Shown here: positions 53,863 through 62,415 of the stretch, piece after piece
Layout: each line of letters opens with the position of its first letter
Numbering within the stretch: the first letter of the stretch is position 1
DNA from: Pseudomonas sp. WJP1
GTDB taxonomy: Bacteria; Pseudomonadota; Gammaproteobacteria; Pseudomonadales; Pseudomonadaceae
Assembly (NCBI RefSeq): GCF_028471945.1
Contig: NZ_CP110128.1
Coordinates: 4,638,501-4,702,500 of the forward strand
Length of the DNA stretch: 64,000 nt
Reading direction: 5' to 3'
Made by a program: the position numbers and the translations under genes
The notes under the pieces: model-generated
What the model was told of the DNA's origin: nothing
The model's database searches: none
Seen by the model: only the letters and a program-made list of their open reading frames with translations

Positions 53863-54620
53863 CAGGCCACCTCCTCTCCCAGGTACGCACGAATGGTTTC
53901 CGGATGCCGGCTCACATGGGCCGGATCGCCTTCAGTCAACAAGTGGCCGTAGCACAGGACGGTGATGCGATCACACGCTTGCATGATCGCCTTCATATCG
54001 TGCTCGATCAGCAGCAGCGTGATGCCATCGTCGCGGACACCGCGCAACACTTGCATAAGCTGGGCTTTTTCACCGGGGTTCAGACCGGCCAGGGGCTCAT
54101 CGAGCATCAGCAGCCGTGGCCCGGTACACAGTGCAATGGCCACGCCGAGGATTTTTTGCGTTCCGCCCGGCAAGTCGACCGCCGGCACGTCGGCAAGCGC
54201 GCGCAAGCCGAACCGTTCCAGAAGTGCATCGGCCAACAGCAGATGCTGACGTTCTTCATTGCGTGCGGCACCCAGGTGCAGCAGGCGCGATACCGCGCTG
54301 CTGCGAACCTGATTCCTGCAGGCCATCACCAGGTTTTCCCGCGCGGTGAGATTGCCAAAATTGCTGGTGTTCTGAAATGTTCGGGCCACCCCCATACGGC
54401 TGACTTCATGAGGTTGGCAACCGATAATGTCGTGTCCCTCCCAGAACACCTGGCCGGCACTGGGCCGCAAAAAGCCCGTGACCAGGTTGAAGAACGTGGT
54501 CTTGCCCGAACCATTGGGCCCGATCAAGCCATGCAGGCACCCCTTCTCGATTTCGAAACTGACGTTATCCAGGGCCGCCAGACGGCCGAAACGCTTGGTG
54601 AGTTCATGGACGCGTAGCAT
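53862..54620 (-). CDS. livG: LivG-type ABC ATP-binding protein
   Basis: A 252-residue ATPase: Walker A GPNGSGKTTFFNLVTGF, the LivG insertion RMGVARTFQNTSNF, signature LPGGTQKILGVA (LSGG replaced by LPGG), Walker B LLMLDEPLAGLNP and IEHDMKAIM. It pairs with LivF and overlaps the fused permease gene by 17 bases. Confidence 0.9.
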   Translation of the reverse strand: MLRVHELTKRFGRLAALDNVSFEIEKGCLHGLIGPNGSGKTTFFNLVTGFLRPSAGQVFWEGHDIIGCQPHEVSRMGVARTFQNTSNFGNLTARENLVMACRNQVRSSAVSRLLHLGAARNEERQHLLLADALLERFGLRALADVPAVDLPGGTQKILGVAIALCTGPRLLMLDEPLAGLNPGEKAQLMQVLRGVRDDGITLLLIEHDMKAIMQACDRITVLCYGHLLTEGDPAHVSRHPETIRAYLGEEVA

Positions 54621-56520
54621 TCAAACCTCCCTTCGCCAGCACGGTCTGTGGCCGGCGAGTGCCCCTACGATTAATCAGCCGCTGCACAAGCCCTTCGAGG
54701 CCTTGCGGTATGAAAAGCACAGTCAGGATCAGCGTCATGCCCCAGATCAACGGGACCCATTGCGCCATTCCGCGCAGGGCTTCTTCCATGATGGTCAGCA
54801 CCAGCAGGCCAATAACCGGCCCCCAGAAGGTGCGATGCCCGCCGATAATCACCGCAGCGATGATCTTGAACATGAACTGGCTGGTGAAGTCCGTCGGCGC
54901 AACGATGCCGTTGTAGGCGGCATAGAGTGTCCCGGCCACACCGGCAAAGAACGAGCCGATGCAGAACGCCAGGGTCTTGAGCGCCCAGGCGTTGACCCCG
55001 ATGGCGGCCGACAGGTTTTCGTTCTCGGCCATGGCCTGGATGGTCCGCCCGGTTCGGCTGAGATTGAAACGGTAGAGCAGCCCGCCGCAGCCCAGCAATA
55101 TCAGCAGGACCAGCAGGTAGTAGTGGGTCGTGTCATAAAAACTGATCCCGAACAGCTTGCCCGGGGGTGACAGGAAGGCGATCCCGGAGATACCGCCAAA
55201 GGGCTGCTCGAACTGGATGAAGCATTGGCGAATGGCCTCGCCGGCGGCAAAGGTACTGAGGAAGAAGTAGAACTGCCGGGTGCGCATCACCGGGAAGGCG
55301 ATCAGCAACGCGGCCAGCGCTGCAACCAGGCCCGAGAGCGGCAAAACAGCCCAGAACGACCACTCGAAGTGGCTTTGCAATAGCGCGGTGGTGTAGGCAC
55401 CGATCGCCAGCATGGTGATGTGCGCGAACGACCAGCCCCCCATGGTGGTGACAGTGCGATAGCTGATGACCAACAGCACGTTGATCAGAAACAGCACGCC
55501 CACCCCTACGTAGTACTTGCTGCTCAGGAACGGATACAACACCAGCGCCCCCGCGCAGAGCAACGCCAGTGCCGTGCGCGCACCACTTGATAACCTGCCG
55601 GTGGCATGGATGGCGTGTTTTACCGTGCCCTGCTCCAAAGCTGGTGCTTCGCGCCCGAGCAATCCGCGAGGGAAAAACGACAACACCGCGAGCATGATCA
55701 ATGTGTCGACGATGATCAGGTACTGCCCCAGGCCCAGCGTGTTCACCACGCTGTCGATCAACCCGAACAGCAAGGCCGCGACAATCGCGCCTGGCACGCT
55801 GCCCAGCCCGCCGACAATGACCACGATGAAGGCTTTCCAGATGGCTTCCAGCCCCATGTACGGGCCGACGTTGATCACACTGGCCATCAGCACGCCCGCC
55901 ACCGCGGCCATGCCTGCGCCGATGCCCATGGTGACCCAGCGCACACGACGCAGGTTGATGCCCTGCAGCTGCGCGGCATTGCGATCTTGCGAGGCGGCTC
56001 GCAGCGAGCGGCCCGCGCGCGTGCGATTGAGGAAATACCAGAGGCCGGCGAGCATCAACACCGCGCCGCCGATGATCAGCAGGCGCTGATACGTGAGCAC
56101 CCCGGCACCGATGTGCAGCGCGCCGGGAATCAACACTGGCAGGCTCTTGGCGACCACCCCGAACGTCAGGGCTGCCAAGGCCTGCAGTACGTAGGAAAGC
56201 CCGAGCGAGGCAATGAAACCGGCAAATGCATCGTGGGCAGTCGGGCCGAAGATCAACCGTTCCAGCAGCGCGCCGAACAAGCTGACCAGTATCGGCCCCA
56301 CGACCAGGGCCAGCACGAATATCGCCCAAGGTGGCAGCCCGGCAAAGGTCGCCAGCATCAACCACAGGGCATAACCACCGAGCATGAAGAACTCTCCGTG
56401 AGCGAAGTTCACGGTTTTCATCACGCCGAAGACCAGCGCCAGGCCTACCGCAAACAAGCCGTAGAAGGCGCTCAAGGAAAAGAAGTTGATCAGCAATTGA
56501 GATACGTTGATGTCGAGCAT
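54604..56520 (-). CDS. fused LivH-LivM permease
   Basis: A 638-residue inner-membrane protein joining both permease halves of a Liv-type transporter. Residues about 1-290 match LivH (AVGLALVFGVMKTVNFAHGEFFMLGG, GLGSVPGAIVAALLFGLIDS). Residues about 310-610 match LivM (YRTVTTMGGWSFAHITMLAIGAY, AMAENENLSAAIGVN, GGHRTFWGPVIG). Most systems encode these separately. ATG 56520 with GAGG upstream is chosen over GTG 56526. Confidence 0.9.
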   Translation of the reverse strand: MLDINVSQLLINFFSLSAFYGLFAVGLALVFGVMKTVNFAHGEFFMLGGYALWLMLATFAGLPPWAIFVLALVVGPILVSLFGALLERLIFGPTAHDAFAGFIASLGLSYVLQALAALTFGVVAKSLPVLIPGALHIGAGVLTYQRLLIIGGAVLMLAGLWYFLNRTRAGRSLRAASQDRNAAQLQGINLRRVRWVTMGIGAGMAAVAGVLMASVINVGPYMGLEAIWKAFIVVIVGGLGSVPGAIVAALLFGLIDSVVNTLGLGQYLIIVDTLIMLAVLSFFPRGLLGREAPALEQGTVKHAIHATGRLSSGARTALALLCAGALVLYPFLSSKYYVGVGVLFLINVLLVISYRTVTTMGGWSFAHITMLAIGAYTTALLQSHFEWSFWAVLPLSGLVAALAALLIAFPVMRTRQFYFFLSTFAAGEAIRQCFIQFEQPFGGISGIAFLSPPGKLFGISFYDTTHYYLLVLLILLGCGGLLYRFNLSRTGRTIQAMAENENLSAAIGVNAWALKTLAFCIGSFFAGVAGTLYAAYNGIVAPTDFTSQFMFKIIAAVIIGGHRTFWGPVIGLLVLTIMEEALRGMAQWVPLIWGMTLILTVLFIPQGLEGLVQRLINRRGTRRPQTVLAKGGLNATRP

Positions 56521-56550
56521 GAGCACCTCGAAGTCCGGACAACAGGGCTA

Positions 56551-56579
56551 CCTCGCGCCAGGCTCGTCCCGGCGCGAGG
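56551..56579. other. intergenic hairpin between hyuA and permease gene
   Basis: Perfect arms CCTCGCGCC and GGCGCGAGG with an 11-nt loop. It may tune expression of the transporter genes relative to the enzyme genes. Confidence 0.5.
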
Positions 56580-56591
56580 CATCGCAGGCAG

Positions 56592-58721
56592 TTAAGGGGC
56601 TACAGCCACTTCCCTGGCCCTGGCCTTGGGTTTGCTCTGCTTGCCACTGGTGTCGACGTTCATCACGAAGTAGCCATTTTCGCGGGTCTCCAGCGAGGCA
56701 AACGGCGGCACCAGAATCGTAGTGTCGGGCAACACCACCAGAGCCGGCCCCGGCACGCTCATGCCGAACTGCAGCCTGTCACCGGAATACACCGGGGTTT
56801 CGACGCTACCGTAGTCACCAAAATAGGCCTGGCCGGTGCTCAGCAGCGCGGCGTCCAGGGAACAGTCGGTAGCGCGCGGCTGTACGGTGAGCTGGATTTC
56901 AGGACGATTGAAGGTGGCCATGTTGCGCCACATGACGAACTCGATGGCCGAAGCGGGATCGTTGGTTTTATAGCGAGCCAGGTAAGCCTCGTGGAACTGT
57001 TGGGTAATCTGCTCGATGGTGGCCGCGCTGATCTTGCCCTCGTCGAGCGTGAAGGGAATTTCTAGCTCGGTGGTCTGCAGCGGATAGCGTGCCGAAACGA
57101 ACAGCTCGAAGCACTGGTCCTGCTCTGCGACACCCATGCGGGTAAGGAAGGCAGTGCCCTTGCGGGTGATGCCGGCAATGGCCTGGTTGACCCCCTCGTA
57201 ATCGAAATTGCCGGTGTCGCTGTACTTGGTCACCACGTCGCTCATGGCAATCGGCGCATTGTTGGCACCGAAGGCGCACAGCACGGACGTCTCGCGCGGG
57301 ATCACGATTTTCTTGATGTCCATTTCCCGCGCCAGGAACGAGACCGGAATGGAGGTGGCACCGCCGCCGGTGACCAGGGCGAATTCGCGCGGGTCGACGC
57401 CGCGGCGGATCGTCATGTCGAGGATCCCGCCGATCATGTTCTCGTTGACCACCTGGGTGATGCCGAACGCGGCTTCTTCGACACTGATGCCCAGCGGGTC
57501 GGCGATATAGTCCTTCACGGCCTTGTAGGCCAGGTCGCGGTCAATTTCCATGCGCCCGTTGAGGAAGTATTTCGGGCTGATGTAGCCCAGTACCACATAG
57601 GCGTCGGTCACCGTCGGCTCCACACCGCCGCGCATGTAGCACGCAGGGCCCGGGATCGCTTCGGCGCTGCGCGGGCCAACGCTGATCAAGCCGCTGGCAA
57701 TGCTGGCGATCGAACCGCCGCCGGCACCCAGGGTGGCAATCTCGATAGAAGCCACGCCCGTGGGGTAGTTGAGGATGCGGCCGTCCTTGGTCGTGGTGAT
57801 CTGTCCTTCGAGCACGGTGGACACATCGAAGCTGGTACCGCCCATATCAACAGTAATGCAGTTGTCGACACCTTCGATCCTGCTGAAGTAATACCCGGCC
57901 GCCGGCGCCATGGACGGGCCGGAGAACAGCATGAACACGGGCTTTTTGGCCACTTCCGAAATCGGCACCACGCCCCCGTTGGACACCACGATCAGTGTTT
58001 CACCGGTAAAGCCACGTGCTTCGAGCTCACCTTGCAGGTTGTTGAGGTAGCGGCTGACCTTCGGTTGCAGCATCGCATTGAGTACCACGCAGCTGGTGCG
58101 ATGGTATTCGCGAATGATCGGCTGGATGTCGCAGCTCAGGCAGTAATCCACACCGGGCCACTCTTCTTCGATGATCTGGCCGATGCGCCGTTCGTGAACC
58201 TCATTGACGATCGACCAGAGGGTGCACACGGCGATGGCTTCGACACCCCAGGCCTTGAGCTGGCGAATTTCCGCGCGCACTTCGTCTTCGTCCAAGGCCA
58301 GCAGGACCTCACCTTCGGCGTTGATCCGCTCGGTCACTTCGCGGCACAGGTAAGGGCGCAGCAACGGGGTATTGGCGTCCATCTTGTAGTCGAACATCGT
58401 CTGGCGACGGCCTTCGCCGCGCCACAGATTGTATTTGGTGCCGCGCGTACAGATCAGCCCGGTCTTGGCGCCGCTCATTTCCAGGATGGTGTTGGTCGCC
58501 GTGGTCGAGCCATGGCAGAACACCGAGGTCTTTGCGAGCAACTGCTCCAGGGTCAGACCAAGCTCGTCGGCCGCCAGGGTCATGGCATTGAGGATGCCGA
58601 TGGAACGGTCCTGCGGTGTGGTCGGCGACTTGTGCCGGCCCAATTGGCTGAAAGTCTCGGACTCGGCGATGGTCAAGTCGGTAAAGGTGCCGCCTACGTC
58701 AACACTGATGCGAAATGTCAT
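56592..58721 (-). CDS. hydantoinase/oxoprolinase subunit A (HyuA)
   Basis: A 709-residue subunit of an ATP-dependent amide hydrolase. The N-terminal ATPase part starts SVDVGGTFTDLTIAES, followed by FCHGSTTATNTILEM, VDMGGTSFDVS (about residue 290) and LGAGGGSIASI. With HyuB it hydrolyses cyclic amides such as 5-oxoproline or N-methylhydantoin, or carboxylates ketones in the acetone carboxylase branch. Substrate unknown here. It is 19 bp after hyuB. Confidence 0.9.
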   Translation of the reverse strand: MTFRISVDVGGTFTDLTIAESETFSQLGRHKSPTTPQDRSIGILNAMTLAADELGLTLEQLLAKTSVFCHGSTTATNTILEMSGAKTGLICTRGTKYNLWRGEGRRQTMFDYKMDANTPLLRPYLCREVTERINAEGEVLLALDEDEVRAEIRQLKAWGVEAIAVCTLWSIVNEVHERRIGQIIEEEWPGVDYCLSCDIQPIIREYHRTSCVVLNAMLQPKVSRYLNNLQGELEARGFTGETLIVVSNGGVVPISEVAKKPVFMLFSGPSMAPAAGYYFSRIEGVDNCITVDMGGTSFDVSTVLEGQITTTKDGRILNYPTGVASIEIATLGAGGGSIASIASGLISVGPRSAEAIPGPACYMRGGVEPTVTDAYVVLGYISPKYFLNGRMEIDRDLAYKAVKDYIADPLGISVEEAAFGITQVVNENMIGGILDMTIRRGVDPREFALVTGGGATSIPVSFLAREMDIKKIVIPRETSVLCAFGANNAPIAMSDVVTKYSDTGNFDYEGVNQAIAGITRKGTAFLTRMGVAEQDQCFELFVSARYPLQTTELEIPFTLDEGKISAATIEQITQQFHEAYLARYKTNDPASAIEFVMWRNMATFNRPEIQLTVQPRATDCSLDAALLSTGQAYFGDYGSVETPVYSGDRLQFGMSVPGPALVVLPDTTILVPPFASLETRENGYFVMNVDTSGKQSKPKARAREVAVAP

Positions 58722-58740
58722 GTTTGCTAACCTCGTGGTC

Positions 58741-60624
58741 TCAGGATGGGCGACTCATCTGTGCGCGCAGGGCCGCGGTGGCCTGCGTGTCGACGGCGAA
58801 AAGCTCCGGCACGGTGTCGAGCACGACGCCGTACAGCTCACGCGCGGCATCGAGCGTAATGAACCCATCGCGGGCGTCGTCACGGACCTTTTGCGGATCC
58901 CGCTCAAGCGGGTTGCCGAAGCCACCTCCACCCCCGGTCTTGGCGTACCAGTGCTGGTCATGCCGGCAGATGGCCTCTCCCATGTTTTCCAGATGTTCTT
59001 CGATCGCCTGGCTCTGGGCGTTGACCAACCAGTGATCGGCCACGGTGCCGCCCTCGCCGCCGAACAGGCCGAACGCCGGATGGGTGTGGCCCGTCCCGCA
59101 ATAGATCAATTGCATGTCATGACCGATCGGCTGCTGGCGGTGCGACATGGATATCCCGCCACGCCACTTGCCGGCGCCACCGGAATTGGGCTCGGCCTTC
59201 ACTTCCCAGACAATGTGCGGCAAGGATTGCTCGTGGATCTCGATCGATTCGTAACCCATGTTGCCCATGATGCAGTGGCCGAACATGTGAGGCAGGCCGT
59301 CAAACCCTTCCGTCGCTCCCGCGGCACTGGCCGCCAGGTAATGCAGGTGACCATAGGGTTCGTTGTTTTTACGCGGGTCCACGCCGGTGCCGGTATGGTT
59401 GGCTGCCGGGTGCTCCCCCATCCCCGCCAGGGCACGGTGCGGCAACACCTTGGCCCAGGTCTTGAACACCAGGTTGGTCACTTCGTCGCTCAGGCCGACC
59501 GTGGCCACTTCAGTACCGACCGGCCATTGCGGAATACCGGCAATCGAACCCACGCGTTGCTTGACGCGAATGCGCTCCAGCGCGCCACTGTTATAAGGAA
59601 GGTCGGGCGACAGCACCGGCAGCGTGCCCTGAATGGCAGTGCACAGGCAGGTGGCGTAACTGAGGTTGTAGCTGAAGTCGATCTGGTCGGGCATTTCGGT
59701 GTAGTCGAAATCGATCGTGCCCTCCTCCGGATCGATGCTCAGCGTCATCTTCAGTTCCAGCGGCTCGTCGATATAACCCTTGAAGCATTCGGACATGAGC
59801 GTTTCGGTGACGGTGATCTTCGGCAGCTTGGCGATTTCCTCGCGCATGGCCCGTTCGCCATGGCGCAGGCATTCACTCAGGCAGCCCTTGAATGTCTCGT
59901 AGCCGAAGCGCTTGCACAGCTCGATCATGCGCGCCTCAGCCACCCACAGGGAACTCAGTTGCGCCAGGAAGTCGCCGTGCCATTGCTGGGAGTAACGGAA
60001 GTTGTAGGCAATGAAGCGCACCAGGTCATCGATGGGCTTGTGATCACGGCAAAGACGCACGCCGGGAAAGTGGAAGCCCTCTTCGTAAATGTCCTTGGCG
60101 AAGGGGTCCATGCTGGTGGGGATATGCGCGCCAATGTCGAGCAAGTGACATTTGGAACAAGCCCACGCCACCAGTTTTCCCTCATAGAAGATCGGCGCGA
60201 ACATGGTGAAATCACCCACGTGCGAGTTGCCGGCATAGGGGGCGTTATTGACGAAGACGTCACCTTCCTTGATGTCATTGCCGAATGCCCGGATAACGAA
60301 ACGCAGCGGCGGGCTCATGGTGCCGACGTGTACCGGGATACAATCGACCATCGACAGGATGGACGCGCCATGGGTGTCGAGCAGACAGCAGGTAAAGTCT
60401 TTGGCCCCATGCAGGATCGGGTTGCGGGCCGTGGCCAGGATAGTCTCGGTCATCTCGGTCATGATGCCCTCGACGCGGGCATGGACCACCGAGAAGGTGA
60501 CCGGGTCGACCTGTTCCGCGCCTGTGTCGAGTGCACCGGGCAGTCCGGCGATTTCCTCGTCACGAATCGGCGAAGCGTATAGCTCGGGCTTGAAGGGCGG
60601 AATCAGGATATCGTCTCTCGTCAT
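58741..60624 (-). CDS. hydantoinase/oxoprolinase subunit B (HyuB)
   Basis: A 627-residue partner of HyuA (VDPVTFSVVHARVEGIMTEM, FVNNAPYAGNSHVGDFTMFAPIF, GGAGKWRGGISMSHR, KTGGGGGFGNPLERDP). Length and the C-terminal GGGGGFGNP loop are as in family members. It follows the Tat-exported binding protein gene by 83 bp, and precedes hyuA and the transporter genes in one operon. Confidence 0.9.
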   Translation of the reverse strand: MTRDDILIPPFKPELYASPIRDEEIAGLPGALDTGAEQVDPVTFSVVHARVEGIMTEMTETILATARNPILHGAKDFTCCLLDTHGASILSMVDCIPVHVGTMSPPLRFVIRAFGNDIKEGDVFVNNAPYAGNSHVGDFTMFAPIFYEGKLVAWACSKCHLLDIGAHIPTSMDPFAKDIYEEGFHFPGVRLCRDHKPIDDLVRFIAYNFRYSQQWHGDFLAQLSSLWVAEARMIELCKRFGYETFKGCLSECLRHGERAMREEIAKLPKITVTETLMSECFKGYIDEPLELKMTLSIDPEEGTIDFDYTEMPDQIDFSYNLSYATCLCTAIQGTLPVLSPDLPYNSGALERIRVKQRVGSIAGIPQWPVGTEVATVGLSDEVTNLVFKTWAKVLPHRALAGMGEHPAANHTGTGVDPRKNNEPYGHLHYLAASAAGATEGFDGLPHMFGHCIMGNMGYESIEIHEQSLPHIVWEVKAEPNSGGAGKWRGGISMSHRQQPIGHDMQLIYCGTGHTHPAFGLFGGEGGTVADHWLVNAQSQAIEEHLENMGEAICRHDQHWYAKTGGGGGFGNPLERDPQKVRDDARDGFITLDAARELYGVVLDTVPELFAVDTQATAALRAQMSRPS

Positions 60625-60707
60625 CGTTTTTCTCCACGTTTTTCAAAAGGGCCAGGCGCGCCGATTAACACGCACTGACTTTTGCGGGCATGCGAAAAGA
60701 ACAACTA

Positions 60708-62012
60708 TCAGGCTTGGGTCATCGAATACTTTTTCAGTACCGGCAGGGCGATGTCGCGGTGCTGCGCCCACCAGTCGTGGTCGTTGACCACGCCAGAGAG
60801 CGCGAAACTTCCCTGCTTGAGCACGTACTTGGGGGTAGGCGTCAGCAAGTGATGGTCGGCACCGAAGATGTCCTTGCCCGACCAGGCCGATGTGCCGTAG
60901 ATGGGATGGTCCATGGCGCGAATGCCATAAAGCGTGTTCATCACCGCTTGCGGTTCTATCGAGGGGCTTTCCCGGAATGCCTGGTCAAGGGTGGCCATTG
61001 CCGAGTAGGTGAGCCCGGCAAAACCGATCCATTCGTCCTTGCCGTGGCGTTGCACGTATGTCTGGTACATGGCGTGGGCCTTGGGCGAAAAGGTCGGCTC
61101 CGAGGCATCCACGCCAAAGCCGCAATACAGGCGCCCTTCCAGGTCGTTCAGGTTCACCCTCTGACCGATCTGCGGAAGGTCCCAGGAGTGGGACATCCAC
61201 ACTCCGTCGAACTTCAGCGCCTGCGCGGTTTCCAGAAGAATGGCCTGTTTGCCGGGTGGTAGATCCGAGAAGAAGATCGCGTCGGGCCGGTTTTTCAATA
61301 CGGCGCCGAGCAACGGAAAATAGTCAGTGGTACTGGGATCGAATACTTCGTTATAGACAATCTCCAGACCACCCTGCCCCATGAACGGCGCGCATCCGGC
61401 CTCACTGTAGGCGCGCCCGGAATGGCCGAAGGAGTTGTCCGTGAACAGCAGCGCGACACGCTTGATTGTCGGATGCTGGCTCATGACATGTGAAACCAGC
61501 CCGAGAAATGCCGTGGGCGATCCTGTCAGCCCTCCCATCAGGTACGGGTAATCACTGCTCATGAAGCCGCCGCCATATGAATTGGTCAGCACCTGGCTTT
61601 CGCTGGCAATACGCGCAATCGCCTTGCGCGAGGCTGGCGTGTAGGTCTGGAACATGTATTTGCAGTCATCCTGCTGGATGGCACTGCGAAACGCGCGCAA
61701 CTCTTCCTTGGGGTAAAAGCACACGTTGGTGTAGGCCTTGTAATCGATCAGGTGCCGTGCCCCGTCGCCACACAGAATTCCGCCTTGGCTGTTGTGCTCA
61801 TCAGCCCAGATCTGCCCCGCACGCATGATCGGAACACCCCACTGCGCACATTCGCCTTCCAGGGGGGTGACCATTCCGAGCGTGATTTTGCTCGCCTCGG
61901 CGGCCATGCCGCGCGACGAAATGAACGCGGGGGCCACGGCACCCACCGCTGCAACGGCACCGGCCTTGAGAATTTGCCGCCGGCTCAGCCTCACATCAGA
62001 AAATTCACTCAT
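60708..62012 (-). CDS. Tat-exported ABC transporter binding protein (LivK/AmiC-like)
   Basis: A 434-residue periplasmic binding protein with a twin-arginine leader (LSRRQILKAG, residues about 8-17, then AVAAVGAVAPAF) and a type-1 periplasmic binding fold (ITLGMVTPLEGECAQWGVPIMRAGQIWADEHNSQGG split, RVALLFTDNSFGHSGRAY, DAIFFSDLPPGKQAILLETAQALKF). It serves the Liv-type transporter downstream. Tat export is unusual for this group and suggests folding, perhaps with ligand or cofactor, before export. ATG 62012 with GGGAG is clear. Confidence 0.9.
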   Translation of the reverse strand: MSEFSDVRLSRRQILKAGAVAAVGAVAPAFISSRGMAAEASKITLGMVTPLEGECAQWGVPIMRAGQIWADEHNSQGGILCGDGARHLIDYKAYTNVCFYPKEELRAFRSAIQQDDCKYMFQTYTPASRKAIARIASESQVLTNSYGGGFMSSDYPYLMGGLTGSPTAFLGLVSHVMSQHPTIKRVALLFTDNSFGHSGRAYSEAGCAPFMGQGGLEIVYNEVFDPSTTDYFPLLGAVLKNRPDAIFFSDLPPGKQAILLETAQALKFDGVWMSHSWDLPQIGQRVNLNDLEGRLYCGFGVDASEPTFSPKAHAMYQTYVQRHGKDEWIGFAGLTYSAMATLDQAFRESPSIEPQAVMNTLYGIRAMDHPIYGTSAWSGKDIFGADHHLLTPTPKYVLKQGSFALSGVVNDHDWWAQHRDIALPVLKKYSMTQA

Positions 62013-62159
62013 TTGGTGCTCCCTGGTAGCCGCACTTGCCTGCTGCCGATTCCTCGCCATCACCTGAAAAGGCGCGAGCCGGAATCGATCAGTCACGGGG
62101 AGTGCAGCCGGTGGCGTACCGGCCACCTGTATTGTTGTTATTAAGAGTCACTTTTTGAC

Positions 62160-62212
62160 ATCTGATCAGAGATCTGAAATCAACCTTAGGTCATAGCTGA
62201 TATTTGATCAAA
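62160..62212. promoter_or_regulatory. paired TGATCA operators of block C
   Basis: TGATCA cores at 62163 (in TCTGATCAGA) and 62205 (in TTTGATCAAA) are 42 bp apart, like the pair before block B. They lie between the binding-protein operon and the FAD paralogue. Confidence 0.72.
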
Positions 62213-62294
62213 CATTTTTTACCAAAAGAGGAGCCTCATGACCGCCAAATCACTCGTAGGAAGCAAATTGACGATGCGCAGAAACAATTATACA

Positions 62295-62306
62295 TTGTGT
62301 ATACAT
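62295..62306. promoter_or_regulatory. GntR1-like site before FAD paralogue
   Basis: TTGTGTATACAT matches the GntR1 candidate site TTGTGTCTACAA at 10 of 12 positions and lies 110 bp before the ATG at 62416. Confidence 0.45.
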
Positions 62307-62415
62307 AAATTATTTCAAATGAAGACGCTAAGTTTTAGTGCATCACCGAAGAGGTCGAGCGGGGATGTCCAGCTTGTGTCTTATTCAAACACCCGTTGAA
62401 AAGAGTTGAGTTTGC

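Noticed and set aside
58429..60582. A 717-codon plus-strand frame opposite hyuB
   Set aside because: It is a shadow of the well-conserved HyuB/HyuA genes, without a ribosome-binding site or recognisable protein sequence.
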